From positions 62,001-126,000 of the forward strand of contig NZ_CBYM010000003.1 in assembly GCF_000577815.1 (NCBI RefSeq): a stretch of DNA of 64,000 nucleotides, written 5' to 3'. The translations under genes were made by a program, and so were the position numbers. The DNA is from Clostridium saudiense. Its GTDB lineage: Bacteria; Bacillota; Clostridia; Clostridiales; Clostridiaceae. The notes beneath the pieces are model-generated. The model was not told the origin of the DNA, ran no database searches, and worked only from the letters and a program-made list of their open reading frames with translations. Position 1 is the first letter of the stretch; every line of letters starts with the position of its first letter. Shown here piece after piece: positions 18,678 through 28,306 of this stretch.

Positions 18678-18755
18678 CTCACTTTCATTATTCTTATTAA
18701 TACTGCACATATAATAGCTATATCCCCTTAAAATCAATAACCACATGTGTATAAC

Positions 18756-19943
18756 TTAATTATATTCTAATATTGAGTCCAAATTAATTTTACTTCTTAA
18801 TGACTTTTTTCTTCCATAAGTTAAAAAATAAGATGAAATAATTGATACTAACGGAACAGATAATATTATGGCTATACTTCCAGATACCCCTTGCATTATC
18901 TCTATACCTATTTCATACATATTGATAATTTGATTATGCTTTAGAGCATAAGCATAATTTAAAATTAATGTATTTATTGAGCCTCCAGTAAAAGCTAATA
19001 TTAATGTATTGGACATAGTTCCCATCATATCTCTTCCAACATTTATTCCTGACTTAAAAAGTTCCACTCTTCCAATATTTTTATTATGGTTATATATTTC
19101 TGTAAGTGTTGAAGAAATTGACATGCTTACATCCATAACAGCTCCTAATGATGCAATAAGTATTGCTGAAAATAATATACCTCCAACCTTTAGCTCTGTA
19201 TTATTTGCTACAAATACTAATTCTTCAACCTCAGAAACATTATAACCAGATATTTTTGCCACATAACCAAAGCCAGCTGCACATATACCAGCTATTATTA
19301 CCCCTATTATGGTACCTATCATTGCCGAAATTGATTTTTTAGTTATTCCATCTATAAGATACAAAGAAACAATTGTTATTAATATTATTACTATTACCGC
19401 TGATAAAAATGGAGAATATCCTTTATATAACATAGGTAAAAACAAGTAAATTATACATATAAACGTAAAAACTAATCCTATTGCTGACTTAAATCCTTTT
19501 TTGCCCCCAATAATCCAAAGCATAAGTAAAAATAATCCTACAAATATATAAATAATATTAGATCTATCATAGCTATAAACTGCTGCTGAAGCGTTATCTT
19601 CATATTTGCTTATACTTGCAATAACTTTCATTCCAACAGTACAATCTGCCCCATATAAATATCCTGCAAAGCTTGTTCCTTCTATTAATTGCCCTTTTAA
19701 TTTTCCACTTAATACCTTTAACATTACCTTTTGATAACCAATTCTAGAACCATCCTCTTGGATATTATCTTCTACTATTTCATTAACCACAGCTTTTACA
19801 TAACTTGTTCCTGAACTATTTACTAACTCTACCCTTTCAATGTTATTAAAAAAGTATAAAAATATAAAAAATATTATTAAAAAACAAAATGTAATAACTT
19901 TACTATTTATATTTTTCTTCCTCCTTAATAAACCTGCTACCAT
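18756..19943 (-). CDS. YibE/F family membrane protein
   Basis: 395 residues: an N-terminal helix (about 17-36), an extracytoplasmic beta domain (about 45-135) and seven or so helices with long hydrophobic runs. The segment IGGKKGFKSAIGLVFTF and the later LGAVMDVSMSISSTLTEI are typical of YibE/F proteins. The biochemical function of the family is not established. RBS GGAGGAAT. It follows the phosphatase gene on the same strand, but an inverted repeat lies between them. Confidence 0.85.
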   Translation of the reverse strand: MVAGLLRRKKNINSKVITFCFLIIFFIFLYFFNNIERVELVNSSGTSYVKAVVNEIVEDNIQEDGSRIGYQKVMLKVLSGKLKGQLIEGTSFAGYLYGADCTVGMKVIASISKYEDNASAAVYSYDRSNIIYIFVGLFLLMLWIIGGKKGFKSAIGLVFTFICIIYLFLPMLYKGYSPFLSAVIVIILITIVSLYLIDGITKKSISAMIGTIIGVIIAGICAAGFGYVAKISGYNVSEVEELVFVANNTELKVGGILFSAILIASLGAVMDVSMSISSTLTEIYNHNKNIGRVELFKSGINVGRDMMGTMSNTLILAFTGGSINTLILNYAYALKHNQIINMYEIGIEIMQGVSGSIAIILSVPLVSIISSYFLTYGRKKSLRSKINLDSILEYN

Positions 19944-19967
19944 GATATTCCTCCATTTAAGTAGAGT

Positions 19968-20012
19968 TTATCCCAAAATATTTTAAATACTATTTTGATT
20001 ATTTTGAGATAA
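19968..20012 (-). other. inverted repeat between the phosphatase and yibE/F-like genes
   Basis: TTATCTCAAAATA and TATTTTGGGATAA form 13 pairs including one G-T. No U-run follows on the minus strand, so termination after the phosphatase gene is uncertain; some readthrough into the next gene is possible. Confidence 0.5.
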
Positions 20013-20045
20013 CCCCCTATTTTTTATTTCACTTTATCTTTTATA

Positions 20046-22256
20046 TTATTTAACAATACTTTTTCTTTTCTTTAATCCTAAAGCAGCTAATCCAACAACA
20101 GCTAATGATAAAATACTATAAACTAATACATTAGATAAATCTCCAGTTTTCACAGCTGTATTAGGTTTCTTCGTTGGAGTTGATGTATTATTACTTGATC
20201 CATTATTAGTATTTCCACTGCCATTATTATAATTGTCATTATTTCCATTATTAGTATCTGTAGATGAATTCTTAACTATTACTTTAGATTCAAATGTTGC
20301 AATTTCTGTTTTTAATGTTGTTAAGGCTTCGTCTATAACTGCTTGGCTTGAATTATCTGAATAACATGCTTCTTTAGCAGTATTAATTGCCACTAATAAA
20401 CCCTCCTTAGCCTCCTCAGGATATTGACCTTCTTCTGTTCCAATCACAGCATTTTCTACTAACTTTTCTGCAAGAATAATTTCATTTTCTAATTCTGATA
20501 CATCCCCTCTTAAAACTAATTGATCTATTGCTGCTTTTAAATTACCATAAGCATCTGTAACGATTTCTTCATTTATATTTGACTCTTCTGCAATTTTTTG
20601 TGCATTTTGAAGTGTTGCTTCAAAAGCTTCCCAAGTTGATGAAGTATAATTATCCTTTTCTTCAACTTTTGCTTCTGCATCTTCAATTATTTCTACTAAG
20701 TTTCCATACTTAACTGATTTTACAAGCGTAACTGTTTCATCAATTTTCTCCATTGTATCTGTTCTATATGTGCTTATTGATAAGCTTACATCATCAATAT
20801 TAATAGTGCTAAAAGTTGGAGCATATTCTTGCCATCTATTTGCAATATATGCTTGTTGTCTTGCTAAATTATTATAATATTTACTACCTGTAGATGAACC
20901 TGCAGTAATATATAATATCCCATCAGGATTAGAAATATTATTACCTCGTACACTTAAATCATTAACAACAGCATCTTTATCTTCTATAGTTGATAAATAT
21001 GACAAATATTCTTCATCATTTGAAAGTATTCCACTTTTATATTCTTCTTCTGCAATTTCATCAAATTTATCTTCATCCATTAATGATAACCCTTCACTTA
21101 ATTTACCACCTTTTAATATTTGAGTTCTTGCATAAGCATGATCATGTCCAGTTAATACTATATCAACATTATTTTCTTCAAATATTGGCACTAATTTATA
21201 TCTTAATTCTGCAATAGCAGGCTCATTTGAATGCTCTGCTGAACCATAAATATCTTGATGTAAAGTAACCACTCTCCAAGTAGCATCTTCATTTACTGCA
21301 ATTGCTTCCTTCATTAATGCTTCATGTTCAGCAGTATTAGTATTATTAGTATTCAACATAATAAATAATGTGTTACCATACCTATAATAATAATCTCCAT
21401 TAATTCCACTACCTAAACTACTCATTGCTCCTAATGAACTTGCATTTGGATTATTAAAATGATATGAATAGTTACCACTTACAGCATCATGATTTCCTAA
21501 AGATGTAGCAACTGGTAGTGAGCTTAATGCATCAGCACTTAAATACCCAGCATATTCTACTTCATTTCCTGTATATTCTAAGGCTTCTGTTTGATTTGCT
21601 TTTTTGTTTCGTGATTGTATTTGATCACCAGCAGATAAAATAAAGCTAGCATTTGGCATTAAACTTAAAGCTTTATTAATTGTATTATTCCAGTTAAAAG
21701 TATCATTTCTTGTAGCATTATCCTGACCTTGTTCTGTAGTTTCACCAGTTGCAATATTACCTGCTGATGATCCTATTTGCGGATCCCCTACTAAAATAAA
21801 ACCAAATTTGTTAGTACTTTGAGTTTTAAATTCTATGGCTTCGCTCCAATTATCATTAGTTCCATAACTATAATAATATTTGGAATTTTCCTCCAATACC
21901 GTTACTGTTACTTTATTTGAAACATAACCTGGTACTGCACTACTTTGATTTCCTTCAAAAATTTTTGCATCACTCATATCATAATTTTTACTTACCTTAA
22001 CAATCGGATTTTCTTCTCCAATTACCGAATACCAAGCAAAATTTAATTGTGTTGCATCAGCTCCTGGTGTTAATGATAGTTGTGTCCAATCTGTTTTTAT
22101 TATTTCCCATCTTTCGCACCATTCATCCCATGCTTCTCCCTTAGTTGCTTCTGTCCATTTGTCATCATCTGCTGCAAATACATTATAACTGTTTGTTGTA
22201 ACCACCATCATTGCAACTATTATTGCTGACATTATTTTTTTAGTTCTTTTTATCAT
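20046..22256 (-). CDS. wall-anchored purple-acid-phosphatase-like metallophosphoesterase with FIVAR-type repeats
   Basis: 736 residues. A signal peptide ends near VFAAD (about residue 29). An N-terminal fibronectin-like domain (to about 150) is followed by a calcineurin-like phosphoesterase domain with all metal motifs: GDPQIG, AGDQ, GNHD, the His in TLHQD and GHDHAY. Two helical FIVAR-like modules follow (about 530-680), then an Asn/Gly/Ser/Thr-rich linker and a sorting signal of VKTGD, a hydrophobic helix and KKRKS. The motif lacks the Leu-Pro of classical LPxTG and may need a non-A sortase. Expected role: phosphate release at the cell surface. RBS GGGGGAT; Pho-box-like repeats upstream. 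Confidence 0.88.
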   Translation of the reverse strand: MIKRTKKIMSAIIVAMMVVTTNSYNVFAADDDKWTEATKGEAWDEWCERWEIIKTDWTQLSLTPGADATQLNFAWYSVIGEENPIVKVSKNYDMSDAKIFEGNQSSAVPGYVSNKVTVTVLEENSKYYYSYGTNDNWSEAIEFKTQSTNKFGFILVGDPQIGSSAGNIATGETTEQGQDNATRNDTFNWNNTINKALSLMPNASFILSAGDQIQSRNKKANQTEALEYTGNEVEYAGYLSADALSSLPVATSLGNHDAVSGNYSYHFNNPNASSLGAMSSLGSGINGDYYYRYGNTLFIMLNTNNTNTAEHEALMKEAIAVNEDATWRVVTLHQDIYGSAEHSNEPAIAELRYKLVPIFEENNVDIVLTGHDHAYARTQILKGGKLSEGLSLMDEDKFDEIAEEEYKSGILSNDEEYLSYLSTIEDKDAVVNDLSVRGNNISNPDGILYITAGSSTGSKYYNNLARQQAYIANRWQEYAPTFSTINIDDVSLSISTYRTDTMEKIDETVTLVKSVKYGNLVEIIEDAEAKVEEKDNYTSSTWEAFEATLQNAQKIAEESNINEEIVTDAYGNLKAAIDQLVLRGDVSELENEIILAEKLVENAVIGTEEGQYPEEAKEGLLVAINTAKEACYSDNSSQAVIDEALTTLKTEIATFESKVIVKNSSTDTNNGNNDNYNNGSGNTNNGSSNNTSTPTKKPNTAVKTGDLSNVLVYSILSLAVVGLAALGLKKRKSIVK

Positions 22257-22290
22257 TTTAAAATCCCCCTTGTAATTACTTACAAAATGA

Positions 22291-22340
22291 ATTATATATT
22301 AACTTTTTTATGAAATATCATTTTTTAACATTTATTAACT
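22291..22340 (-). promoter_or_regulatory. Pho-box-like repeats and -10 of the phosphatase gene
   Basis: TTAACA (22325-22330) and TTAACT (22335-22340) lie 10 bases apart on the plus strand, like the spaced TTAACA repeats bound by PhoP. A minus-strand TATAAT sits at 22291-22296 with no good -35, as expected for an activated promoter. The repeats would centre near -50. Further TTAACT copies occur at 22375 and 22386. Confidence 0.45.
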
Positions 22341-22394
22341 TTATATTGCTACTTTTTACATATCTTAAAATTACTTAACTTTTATTTAACTTAT

Positions 22395-22461
22395 AAAAAG
22401 CAACTCATTACAATATATTTTTAATAATCCTAAAAATATATTTATAATAAAGTTGCTTTTT
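22395..22461 (-). terminator. terminator of the EEP hydrolase gene
   Basis: AAAAAGCAACT pairs with AGTTGCTTTTT at the base of a long AT-rich stem-loop (inner AAAATATATTT-type helix), with a T-run on the minus strand. Confidence 0.8.
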
Positions 22462-22474
22462 ATTATTCAATTAT

Positions 22475-23254
22475 TCACTTTTTTATTTTTATATCTGCAA
22501 TTAATGGATAATGATCTGATGGATAACTTCCATTGTCGTTATATTTTACAATATCTACATCTACAATTTCTAAATCTTCACTTACAAATATATAATCTAT
22601 ATGAATTCCATTTTCTTTACCTTTAAATTTACTCATAGTAGACTTTTTATACAGTTCCCTTTTAACTTCTTGAACAGCTACAAACCTATCTGTATTATAC
22701 TCACCAGCCGTAAATTTTTTAATAATTTTACTGTCTGGAGTTGCATTAAAATCTCCCATAACTATCACAGGAAGTTTTTCCTCTTTGCGATTTTTATCAA
22801 TAAACTGTGACAATTTTTTAAGTCCAAAATCCCTTGCTTGAGGTAAAAAACAATCTAGATGAGTATTATAAACCCTTACTTTATCTCCATTTTCAAGTTC
22901 AACCACCGCAGTAGTACATATTCTAGGATATAATGAATACCAAAGCTGACTTCCTACCTTATCTGGACTTTTAGATAACCAAAATGTATTATGCTTGATT
23001 ATTTTATTTTTATTTTTTACAAATAAATTATTTCTTTCTGAAAAATACTTTTTACTTCTTGCACTTCCTACTATTGTATAACTTTTAAAGTTATCTATTA
23101 TATCATCAAACATTTTATTTGTTACTTCCTGGACTCCTATAATATCACAATCATATTTATCAATAACTTCATATACTATATGTTTTCTCTTATCCCATCT
23201 ATTCTTAAAATCTAAAATAAAATCACTTCTTAAGTTAAAGGACATTACTCTCAT
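22475..23254 (-). CDS. endonuclease/exonuclease/phosphatase (EEP) family hydrolase
   Basis: 259 residues, with the Mg-dependent fold complete: MSFNLRSD at the N-terminus, GVQEVT (metal-binding Glu), YNTHLDCF, GDFNATPDS and the terminal SDHYPL. There is no signal peptide or membrane segment, so it acts inside the cell. Family members cut DNA, phosphoinositides, sphingomyelin or nucleotides, and nothing here narrows it. RBS AAAGGGAAT. Monocistronic, with its own terminator. Confidence 0.88.
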   Translation of the reverse strand: MRVMSFNLRSDFILDFKNRWDKRKHIVYEVIDKYDCDIIGVQEVTNKMFDDIIDNFKSYTIVGSARSKKYFSERNNLFVKNKNKIIKHNTFWLSKSPDKVGSQLWYSLYPRICTTAVVELENGDKVRVYNTHLDCFLPQARDFGLKKLSQFIDKNRKEEKLPVIVMGDFNATPDSKIIKKFTAGEYNTDRFVAVQEVKRELYKKSTMSKFKGKENGIHIDYIFVSEDLEIVDVDIVKYNDNGSYPSDHYPLIADIKIKK

Positions 23255-23350
23255 ATCTTAATTCCCTTTCTATATTTTCGCTATTATAATTATACGCCCT
23301 ATAATATTTTCTTCAAGATATTAACTTTGTATTAATGACTTGTGAAATTA

Positions 23351-23378
23351 TTTACATAATGTATAATAATACTATAAT
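23351..23378 (+). promoter_or_regulatory. promoter of the TPR protein gene
   Basis: TTTACA, 16-base spacer, TATAAT, ending 71 bases before the start codon. Confidence 0.55.
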
Positions 23379-23449
23379 AGATTATTATACTAAATTTAAC
23401 CTAAATATTATAATATATTTTATTTATACAATATAATGGAGGAGTTTAT

Positions 23450-24286
23450 ATGGGGAAGAATTTAAACAAAACAAATCTTATTTTAATTCTTATTATTGCA
23501 GTTTCTTTAATATCTTCAGTATTTTTAGGACTACAATTAGCAATTTTACTATGTTTATCATTATTATTAATTTATTTAATAATAACAAAAGGGTATTTTA
23601 TTAAAGTTTATAAGGGTATGAAAGCATATAAATTAGAAGATTATGAAACAGCCTTAGAATGCTATAGGGATGCGGCTATGTCAAACTACTGTAATGGTCC
23701 TATAATTTCTAATTATTTAATTTGTGAATTAAAATATGGAAAAGCTTCTTTAGCTAGAGAATATATTAACGAAAACCTAAAACATAAAAATATAAAACCA
23801 CGTGAATCATTAAATCTTGAAATAACAAAGGCTATAGTTTTATGGAAAACAAATTCTCAAGAAGAAGGTATTACACTATTAAAAAACTTAATAAAAGATA
23901 ATAAAAATACTTATATTTATGAAACTTTAACATCATTACTTATAGGTTCTGGAAAATTTACTGAGGCTGAAAAATACATAACTGAAGCCATGGATTTCAA
24001 TTCTGACAATAACATTATTAAATCAAATTATGCAGAAATCTGCTTTAAGCTTGAAAAGTTTGATGAAGCAAAAAAAGAGTTTGATTATTTAATAAAAGAA
24101 AATGTTAACTTTATTGAACCTTATTATTATTCTGCTTTAATCGAAAGAAAAAGTGGAAATTGCGATCAAGCATTTGAACTTCTAAGAACTGCAGAAGGAT
24201 TAAATGAATCTCTTGTTAGTTTAGTTAGTCATAAAGATATTGATCAAGCTCTTAATTCAGTATTAATTAAATCATTTAATCAATAA
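23450..24286 (+). CDS. membrane-anchored TPR protein
   Basis: 278 residues. Two closely spaced hydrophobic helices (about 9-27 and 28-48) are followed by a soluble part made of helix-turn-helix repeats: YKLEDYETALECYRDAAMS is a recognisable TPR, and others lie around residues 165-250 (AEKYITEAMDFNSDN, FDEAKKEFDYLIKE). TPR scaffolds bind partner proteins, probably in the cytoplasm at the membrane. RBS GGAGGAG. A single-gene unit with its own promoter and strong terminator. Partner unknown. Confidence 0.82.
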   Translation: MGKNLNKTNLILILIIAVSLISSVFLGLQLAILLCLSLLLIYLIITKGYFIKVYKGMKAYKLEDYETALECYRDAAMSNYCNGPIISNYLICELKYGKASLAREYINENLKHKNIKPRESLNLEITKAIVLWKTNSQEEGITLLKNLIKDNKNTYIYETLTSLLIGSGKFTEAEKYITEAMDFNSDNNIIKSNYAEICFKLEKFDEAKKEFDYLIKENVNFIEPYYYSALIERKSGNCDQAFELLRTAEGLNESLVSLVSHKDIDQALNSVLIKSFNQ

Positions 24287-24332
24287 AAATAAAACTATCT
24301 TGGAAATCATTTTTCAAGATAGTTTTATTTTT
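24285..24332 (+). terminator. terminator of the TPR gene
   Basis: An 18-bp perfect stem (arm AAAAATAAAACTATCTTG) that starts within the stop codon, followed by Ts. Confidence 0.85.
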
Positions 24333-24339
24333 ATATTAA

Positions 24340-24369
24340 AAGAGCCATAGATTTAAATCTATGACTCTT
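24340..24369 (-). terminator. terminator of the zinc-ribbon gene
   Basis: 15-base arms, AAGAGTCATAGATTT on the minus strand and its partner, with one mismatch and no real loop beyond TTTAAA; a short T-run follows. Confidence 0.6.
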
Positions 24370-24388
24370 AAGAAACAATACGATATAA

Positions 24389-24544
24389 TTATCTTCTATT
24401 ATTTTGTTGTTTCTTAGCTTTTCTACAAGCAGCACATCTTGTTGGTTCATTTTCGAACCCTTTCTCCTTGTAGAATTCTTGTTCTCCTTCAGTGAAAACA
24501 AATTCATTTCCGCAGTCTCTGCATGTTAAAGTTTTGTCTGTCAT
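24389..24544 (-). CDS. small zinc-ribbon protein (51 aa)
   Basis: Frame MTDKTLTCRDCGNEFVF with a second pair in TRCAACRKAKK, giving a Cys4 zinc ribbon followed by a basic, Gln/Asn-rich tail (KKQQNNRR). This is the small 'probable zinc-ribbon domain' protein common in Clostridia; its function is unknown, and nucleic-acid binding is a guess from the basic tail. RBS TGGAGGAAT. Has a terminator downstream. Confidence 0.8.
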   Translation of the reverse strand: MTDKTLTCRDCGNEFVFTEGEQEFYKEKGFENEPTRCAACRKAKKQQNNRR

Positions 24545-24676
24545 TTATAATTCCTCCATATATGAAAGGTCTAAACAAAAATAACAACAAAATAATAAAA
24601 TTTGGTTACTGTTTATATACCCTTCTTGTCTTTACATTATAATAGTATACACACCTTTCAAAATTCTATACATTTT

Positions 24677-25840
24677 TTATTTATATTTATCAGTTTCTAC
24701 AGGTAACCCCTTTTTACTTAGCTTATCTTCTACTATTTCCTTTATTATAGAATAGAATATTGCAAATAATGGAACTCCAATTATCATTCCTACAAATCCC
24801 ATGAATTTTGCAGCTACTAATAATGAGAATAATATCCAAAAGGCAGAGATTCCAATAGAATCTCCAAGAATCTTAGGTCCTATTATATTACCATCAATTT
24901 GTTGAATAACAATTATTATAACAATAAACCATAATGCTTGTATTGGTGAAACAAAAAGAATTATTATTGCTGCTGGAATCCCACCAATAAATGGTCCAAA
25001 GAATGGTATTATATTAGTTACACCAATTATAACTGAAATTAATAATACATATGGCATTTTAAAAATTGTTAATATAATAAATGTTAATACCCCTATGATA
25101 GCTGAATCTAAAATTTTCCCACCAATAAACCTACTAAAAGTCGTATTACTTTTAGTTGCTAATTTTAAAACAAATTTTGCTCTTTCTTCTGAAAATAGTG
25201 CATAAGTAATCTTTTTACCTAAAGCCATGAACTTTTCTTTATCTATTAAAATATAAATTGATATAATTATACCAATAATTATATTTAAAATGCTTGATGT
25301 TGCTCCTACAATAAAATTACCAACTACAGGAAGTAAATTACTCACTATAGTTATAATATAATTAATTGCTTCTCCTAATTTGCTAGTAATTAAATCTACA
25401 TACTCTGGTTGTAAATTAATATTTCCTACAACTTCATTAGTAAGTTTAGTCACATCATTTAAATATTGCGGTATATTATTTACAAGTCCAACTATACTAT
25501 CAATTAATTGTGGAAGTACAAATTGAATAAATAAGTAACTTATTATTGTAGCTGTTATATATGTAAATAATATTCCAATTCCCCTTTTACCATTTTTCTT
25601 TAAATTTTTAAACCATTTATATGATAAAACATATTCTTCATAAAACTTTAAAATAAAGTTTAATATATAAGCTAATGCCCCTCCTATAATAAATGGTTGT
25701 AATGTACCTATGAAATCACTTATAACTAACTTTATCTCATTAATTTGCGATATTCCTAAATATAAAAGAATACTACCACAAATAACCAAAAAAGCATATA
25801 TTGAAATTGTTGCATATTTATTATTCCAATTAATTTTCAT
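24677..25840 (-). CDS. AI-2E family transporter
   Basis: 387 residues with seven or eight membrane helices. The N-terminal pair frames LQPFIIGGALAYILN, and the C-terminal part has the family's GVTNIIPFFGPFIGGIPAA and IGPKILGDSIGISAFWILFSL. The family name comes from E. coli TqsA; other members are Na+/H+ antiporters or of unknown function, so signal export should not be assumed. RBS TAGGAGGAT. Not linked to neighbours. Confidence 0.9.
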   Translation of the reverse strand: MKINWNNKYATISIYAFLVICGSILLYLGISQINEIKLVISDFIGTLQPFIIGGALAYILNFILKFYEEYVLSYKWFKNLKKNGKRGIGILFTYITATIISYLFIQFVLPQLIDSIVGLVNNIPQYLNDVTKLTNEVVGNINLQPEYVDLITSKLGEAINYIITIVSNLLPVVGNFIVGATSSILNIIIGIIISIYILIDKEKFMALGKKITYALFSEERAKFVLKLATKSNTTFSRFIGGKILDSAIIGVLTFIILTIFKMPYVLLISVIIGVTNIIPFFGPFIGGIPAAIIILFVSPIQALWFIVIIIVIQQIDGNIIGPKILGDSIGISAFWILFSLLVAAKFMGFVGMIIGVPLFAIFYSIIKEIVEDKLSKKGLPVETDKYK

Positions 25841-25953
25841 TTCTTATCCTCCCTACTAAAATAGTAATATTATTTTACCATACTTTATTAGCATTATTTA
25901 TTAATATTTTCTAAATATATTACATAATAATATAATAATTATGTTTAAAAAAA

Positions 25954-25976
25954 CAGTAACATTAAAAATGCTACTG
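25954..25976 (-). terminator. terminator of the APC permease gene
   Basis: CAGTAGCAT and ATGTTACTG pair with one mismatch over a five-base loop, followed by seven Ts on the minus strand. Confidence 0.75.
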
Positions 25977-25984
25977 ATTTTTTA

Positions 25985-27307
25985 TTATTTACTTATTTCA
26001 TTTTTATGATGATTATACACATATACAGGTATTCCTAAAAGCATAAGTATGAAGCCCCACATTACTGTTTCAGCACCTGAGCCATATATAGTCCATAATA
26101 CATATATAAATGCTAATAATGGTAATATAGATTTTTTAATAAATATTTTAAAACTAAATTCTTTATTTTCTTTAAATGTTAACATCATTTCTGCTGAAAC
26201 ACTTAATATATATACAGGTAAATATGAAAGTGTTGCTAATATTGTTATAAATGTAAATGCATCAACCATACCTTTTTGGAAATTCATCACTAATAATATA
26301 TTAACTAAAACAGATCCAAATATAAGTGAATTTATAGGTGTTCCTGTTTTCTCATTTATCTTTCCAAAAAATTTAGGGAATACACCATCAACCCCAGCAG
26401 CATAAGAAACTCTTGCTGTAGCTAATAACCATCCAATAATAGTTCCTAAAATACAAACAACAACTGCAATAGTTAGAATTTTCCCAACTCCGTTTCCTAA
26501 TGAATTGGTTAATATATCAGTAAGTGGCGCAGTACTATTTGCTAATGTTTTATTATCCATTGCTCCCATACTTGCTATACTTATTGCTAAATATATTACT
26601 GACGCAATTATTAAACCATAAATAGTACTTTTTCTTATATTTTTTTCTGGATTTTTAATTTCTCCTGCTGCAACAGTAGCACTTTCTAATCCTATAAATG
26701 CCCATAATGTTGATGTTGCAGCTAATGGTACCGTACTTAACCCTTTTCCTTCTGGGAATAAAGGAAGTATATTAACATTATCAAAGTTTAAAAATGCTAC
26801 AATAATAAAAAGTGCAAAAAATCCGATTTTAAATACAGTTACAAATGATTGAAGCTTTCCAGCAATTTTTACACTTAAAATATTAACTATTGTAAATATC
26901 CATAAAATTGCACTAGAAAATATTATTGAAATCATTGGATTGCTTAATGCAGGAATAACTGCTGATGCATAGCTAGTTATTGCTACAATAATAGCTGCAT
27001 TTCCTATCCATGACCCATTCCAGTATAACCACGCACTTAAAAAGCCTGCAAAATCTCCAAAAGCTTCCTTAGTATATTGATATGCTCCTCCAGTAGAAGG
27101 ATACTTAGTTCCAAGATTAGCAAATGAAATTGCAATTAATATTGATCCAATAGTTGTTATTATCCATGCAATTATAGTTGCCCCAGGTCCTGATACTTGT
27201 GCTAATGTTGAAGGTAACATAAATACTCCTGAACCTATCATATTACCACACACAAGCATTGTAGCCATAAAAAGACTAATTTCTTTTTTTAAACTTCTTT
27301 CTTCCAT
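25985..27307 (-). CDS. APC-superfamily amino acid permease (basic amino acid/polyamine antiporter-like)
   Basis: 440 residues, about twelve helices. TM1 has the substrate-binding GNMIGSGVFMLP, and TM3 is preceded by YWNGSWIGNAA, both close in form to the AdiC/CadB/PotE exchangers. Such proteins swap an amino acid for its decarboxylation or deamination product. No decarboxylase adjoins; instead the gene follows a radical SAM protein by 74 bases on the same strand. RBS AAGGAGG. The substrate cannot be stated. Confidence 0.85.
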   Translation of the reverse strand: MEERSLKKEISLFMATMLVCGNMIGSGVFMLPSTLAQVSGPGATIIAWIITTIGSILIAISFANLGTKYPSTGGAYQYTKEAFGDFAGFLSAWLYWNGSWIGNAAIIVAITSYASAVIPALSNPMISIIFSSAILWIFTIVNILSVKIAGKLQSFVTVFKIGFFALFIIVAFLNFDNVNILPLFPEGKGLSTVPLAATSTLWAFIGLESATVAAGEIKNPEKNIRKSTIYGLIIASVIYLAISIASMGAMDNKTLANSTAPLTDILTNSLGNGVGKILTIAVVVCILGTIIGWLLATARVSYAAGVDGVFPKFFGKINEKTGTPINSLIFGSVLVNILLVMNFQKGMVDAFTFITILATLSYLPVYILSVSAEMMLTFKENKEFSFKIFIKKSILPLLAFIYVLWTIYGSGAETVMWGFILMLLGIPVYVYNHHKNEISK

Positions 27308-27381
27308 TTTTCCTCCTTAGTTATAGGATTCAATTTTACTTGTAATCCATATTTATCTATCTAAAAGCTCTTAATTAAATA

Positions 27382-28257
27382 TTATTTTTTAAATCTTGTT
27401 GCATAGCCACATCTCTTACAGAGATCTTCCACTGCTACTCTTCTAGAAAATCCATTGTATATATCAGATGCCCTTTTGCCTTCTAAAATACTTACAAATG
27501 GTTCTTTAAAAACATTTCCCAATTCAATAGTTCCCTCACTATCTAGGCAACAAGGAACAACTGTACCATCAACTAATATTCCTACTTGATTTCTAAGTCC
27601 ATGACAAAATACTTCTTCACCAATAGAATTTATACTAATATCTGGCCAGTTAAATTTTTCAGCCATATTTAAATATACTTTATCCTTTAACTTAATTTTA
27701 TGCGTTTCCTGTAACTTCTCCGCTAATGAAAAATCTAAATTAAGATTTTTCTCTAATAAATTTAATATTTCTAAATTTAATTTATTAGCACCCTTCAATT
27801 CTTCATTATCCATGTTCCAAAGTCTTATTGCACATATAATATCACTTTTTTCCCTAGCTTCATTAATAAAATCAGTAACTCTATTAATATATTCATATAA
27901 TTCTACATTGCTTTCATTTGCTTCAAAGCTATGTAATGAAATATTTACTTGTCTCAATGATTTTGCATTAATAAGCTTTTCTGAATTTTTATTAAGTAAT
28001 GTTCCATTGGTAGTTAAATTAACCATTAGCTCATTTTTATGGCATTCTTCAAAAAATCCTTCTATATTTTCATTTAATAAAGGTTCTCCCATTAAATGAA
28101 AATATACGTGATTTGTATATGGCTTTATTTCATTAATTATATAGTTAAATTCTTCCCTATTCATAAATTTATATTTTCTATTTGTCTTTGGGCAAAAATT
28201 ACAACTTAAATTACATACATTAGTAATTTCTATATATATTTTCTTAAACTTTCTCAT
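27382..28257 (-). CDS. radical SAM/SPASM domain protein
   Basis: 291 residues. The radical SAM cluster motif is CNLSCNFC (about residues 14-21), followed by GEPLLN and LTTNGTLL strands. The C-terminus has a reduced SPASM set: a Cys in EVFCHGL, CC after GTVVP, and CKRC near the end, enough for an auxiliary iron-sulfur cluster. SPASM enzymes commonly modify peptides or act as anaerobic maturases. I looked for a short peptide gene in the flanks and found none. RBS TAGGAGAT, 49 bases after the propeller kinase gene and before the APC permease. Confidence 0.88.
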   Translation of the reverse strand: MRKFKKIYIEITNVCNLSCNFCPKTNRKYKFMNREEFNYIINEIKPYTNHVYFHLMGEPLLNENIEGFFEECHKNELMVNLTTNGTLLNKNSEKLINAKSLRQVNISLHSFEANESNVELYEYINRVTDFINEAREKSDIICAIRLWNMDNEELKGANKLNLEILNLLEKNLNLDFSLAEKLQETHKIKLKDKVYLNMAEKFNWPDISINSIGEEVFCHGLRNQVGILVDGTVVPCCLDSEGTIELGNVFKEPFVSILEGKRASDIYNGFSRRVAVEDLCKRCGYATRFKK

Positions 28258-28306
28258 TTACTAATCTCCTACTCACTAATGAGGTTATATCATAATTTGA
28301 AAGATA

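Noticed and set aside
27382-28306. Sactipeptide or other RiPP cluster
   Set aside because: No short Cys-containing peptide gene lies near the radical SAM gene, and there is no RRE domain, protease or ABC exporter beside it.
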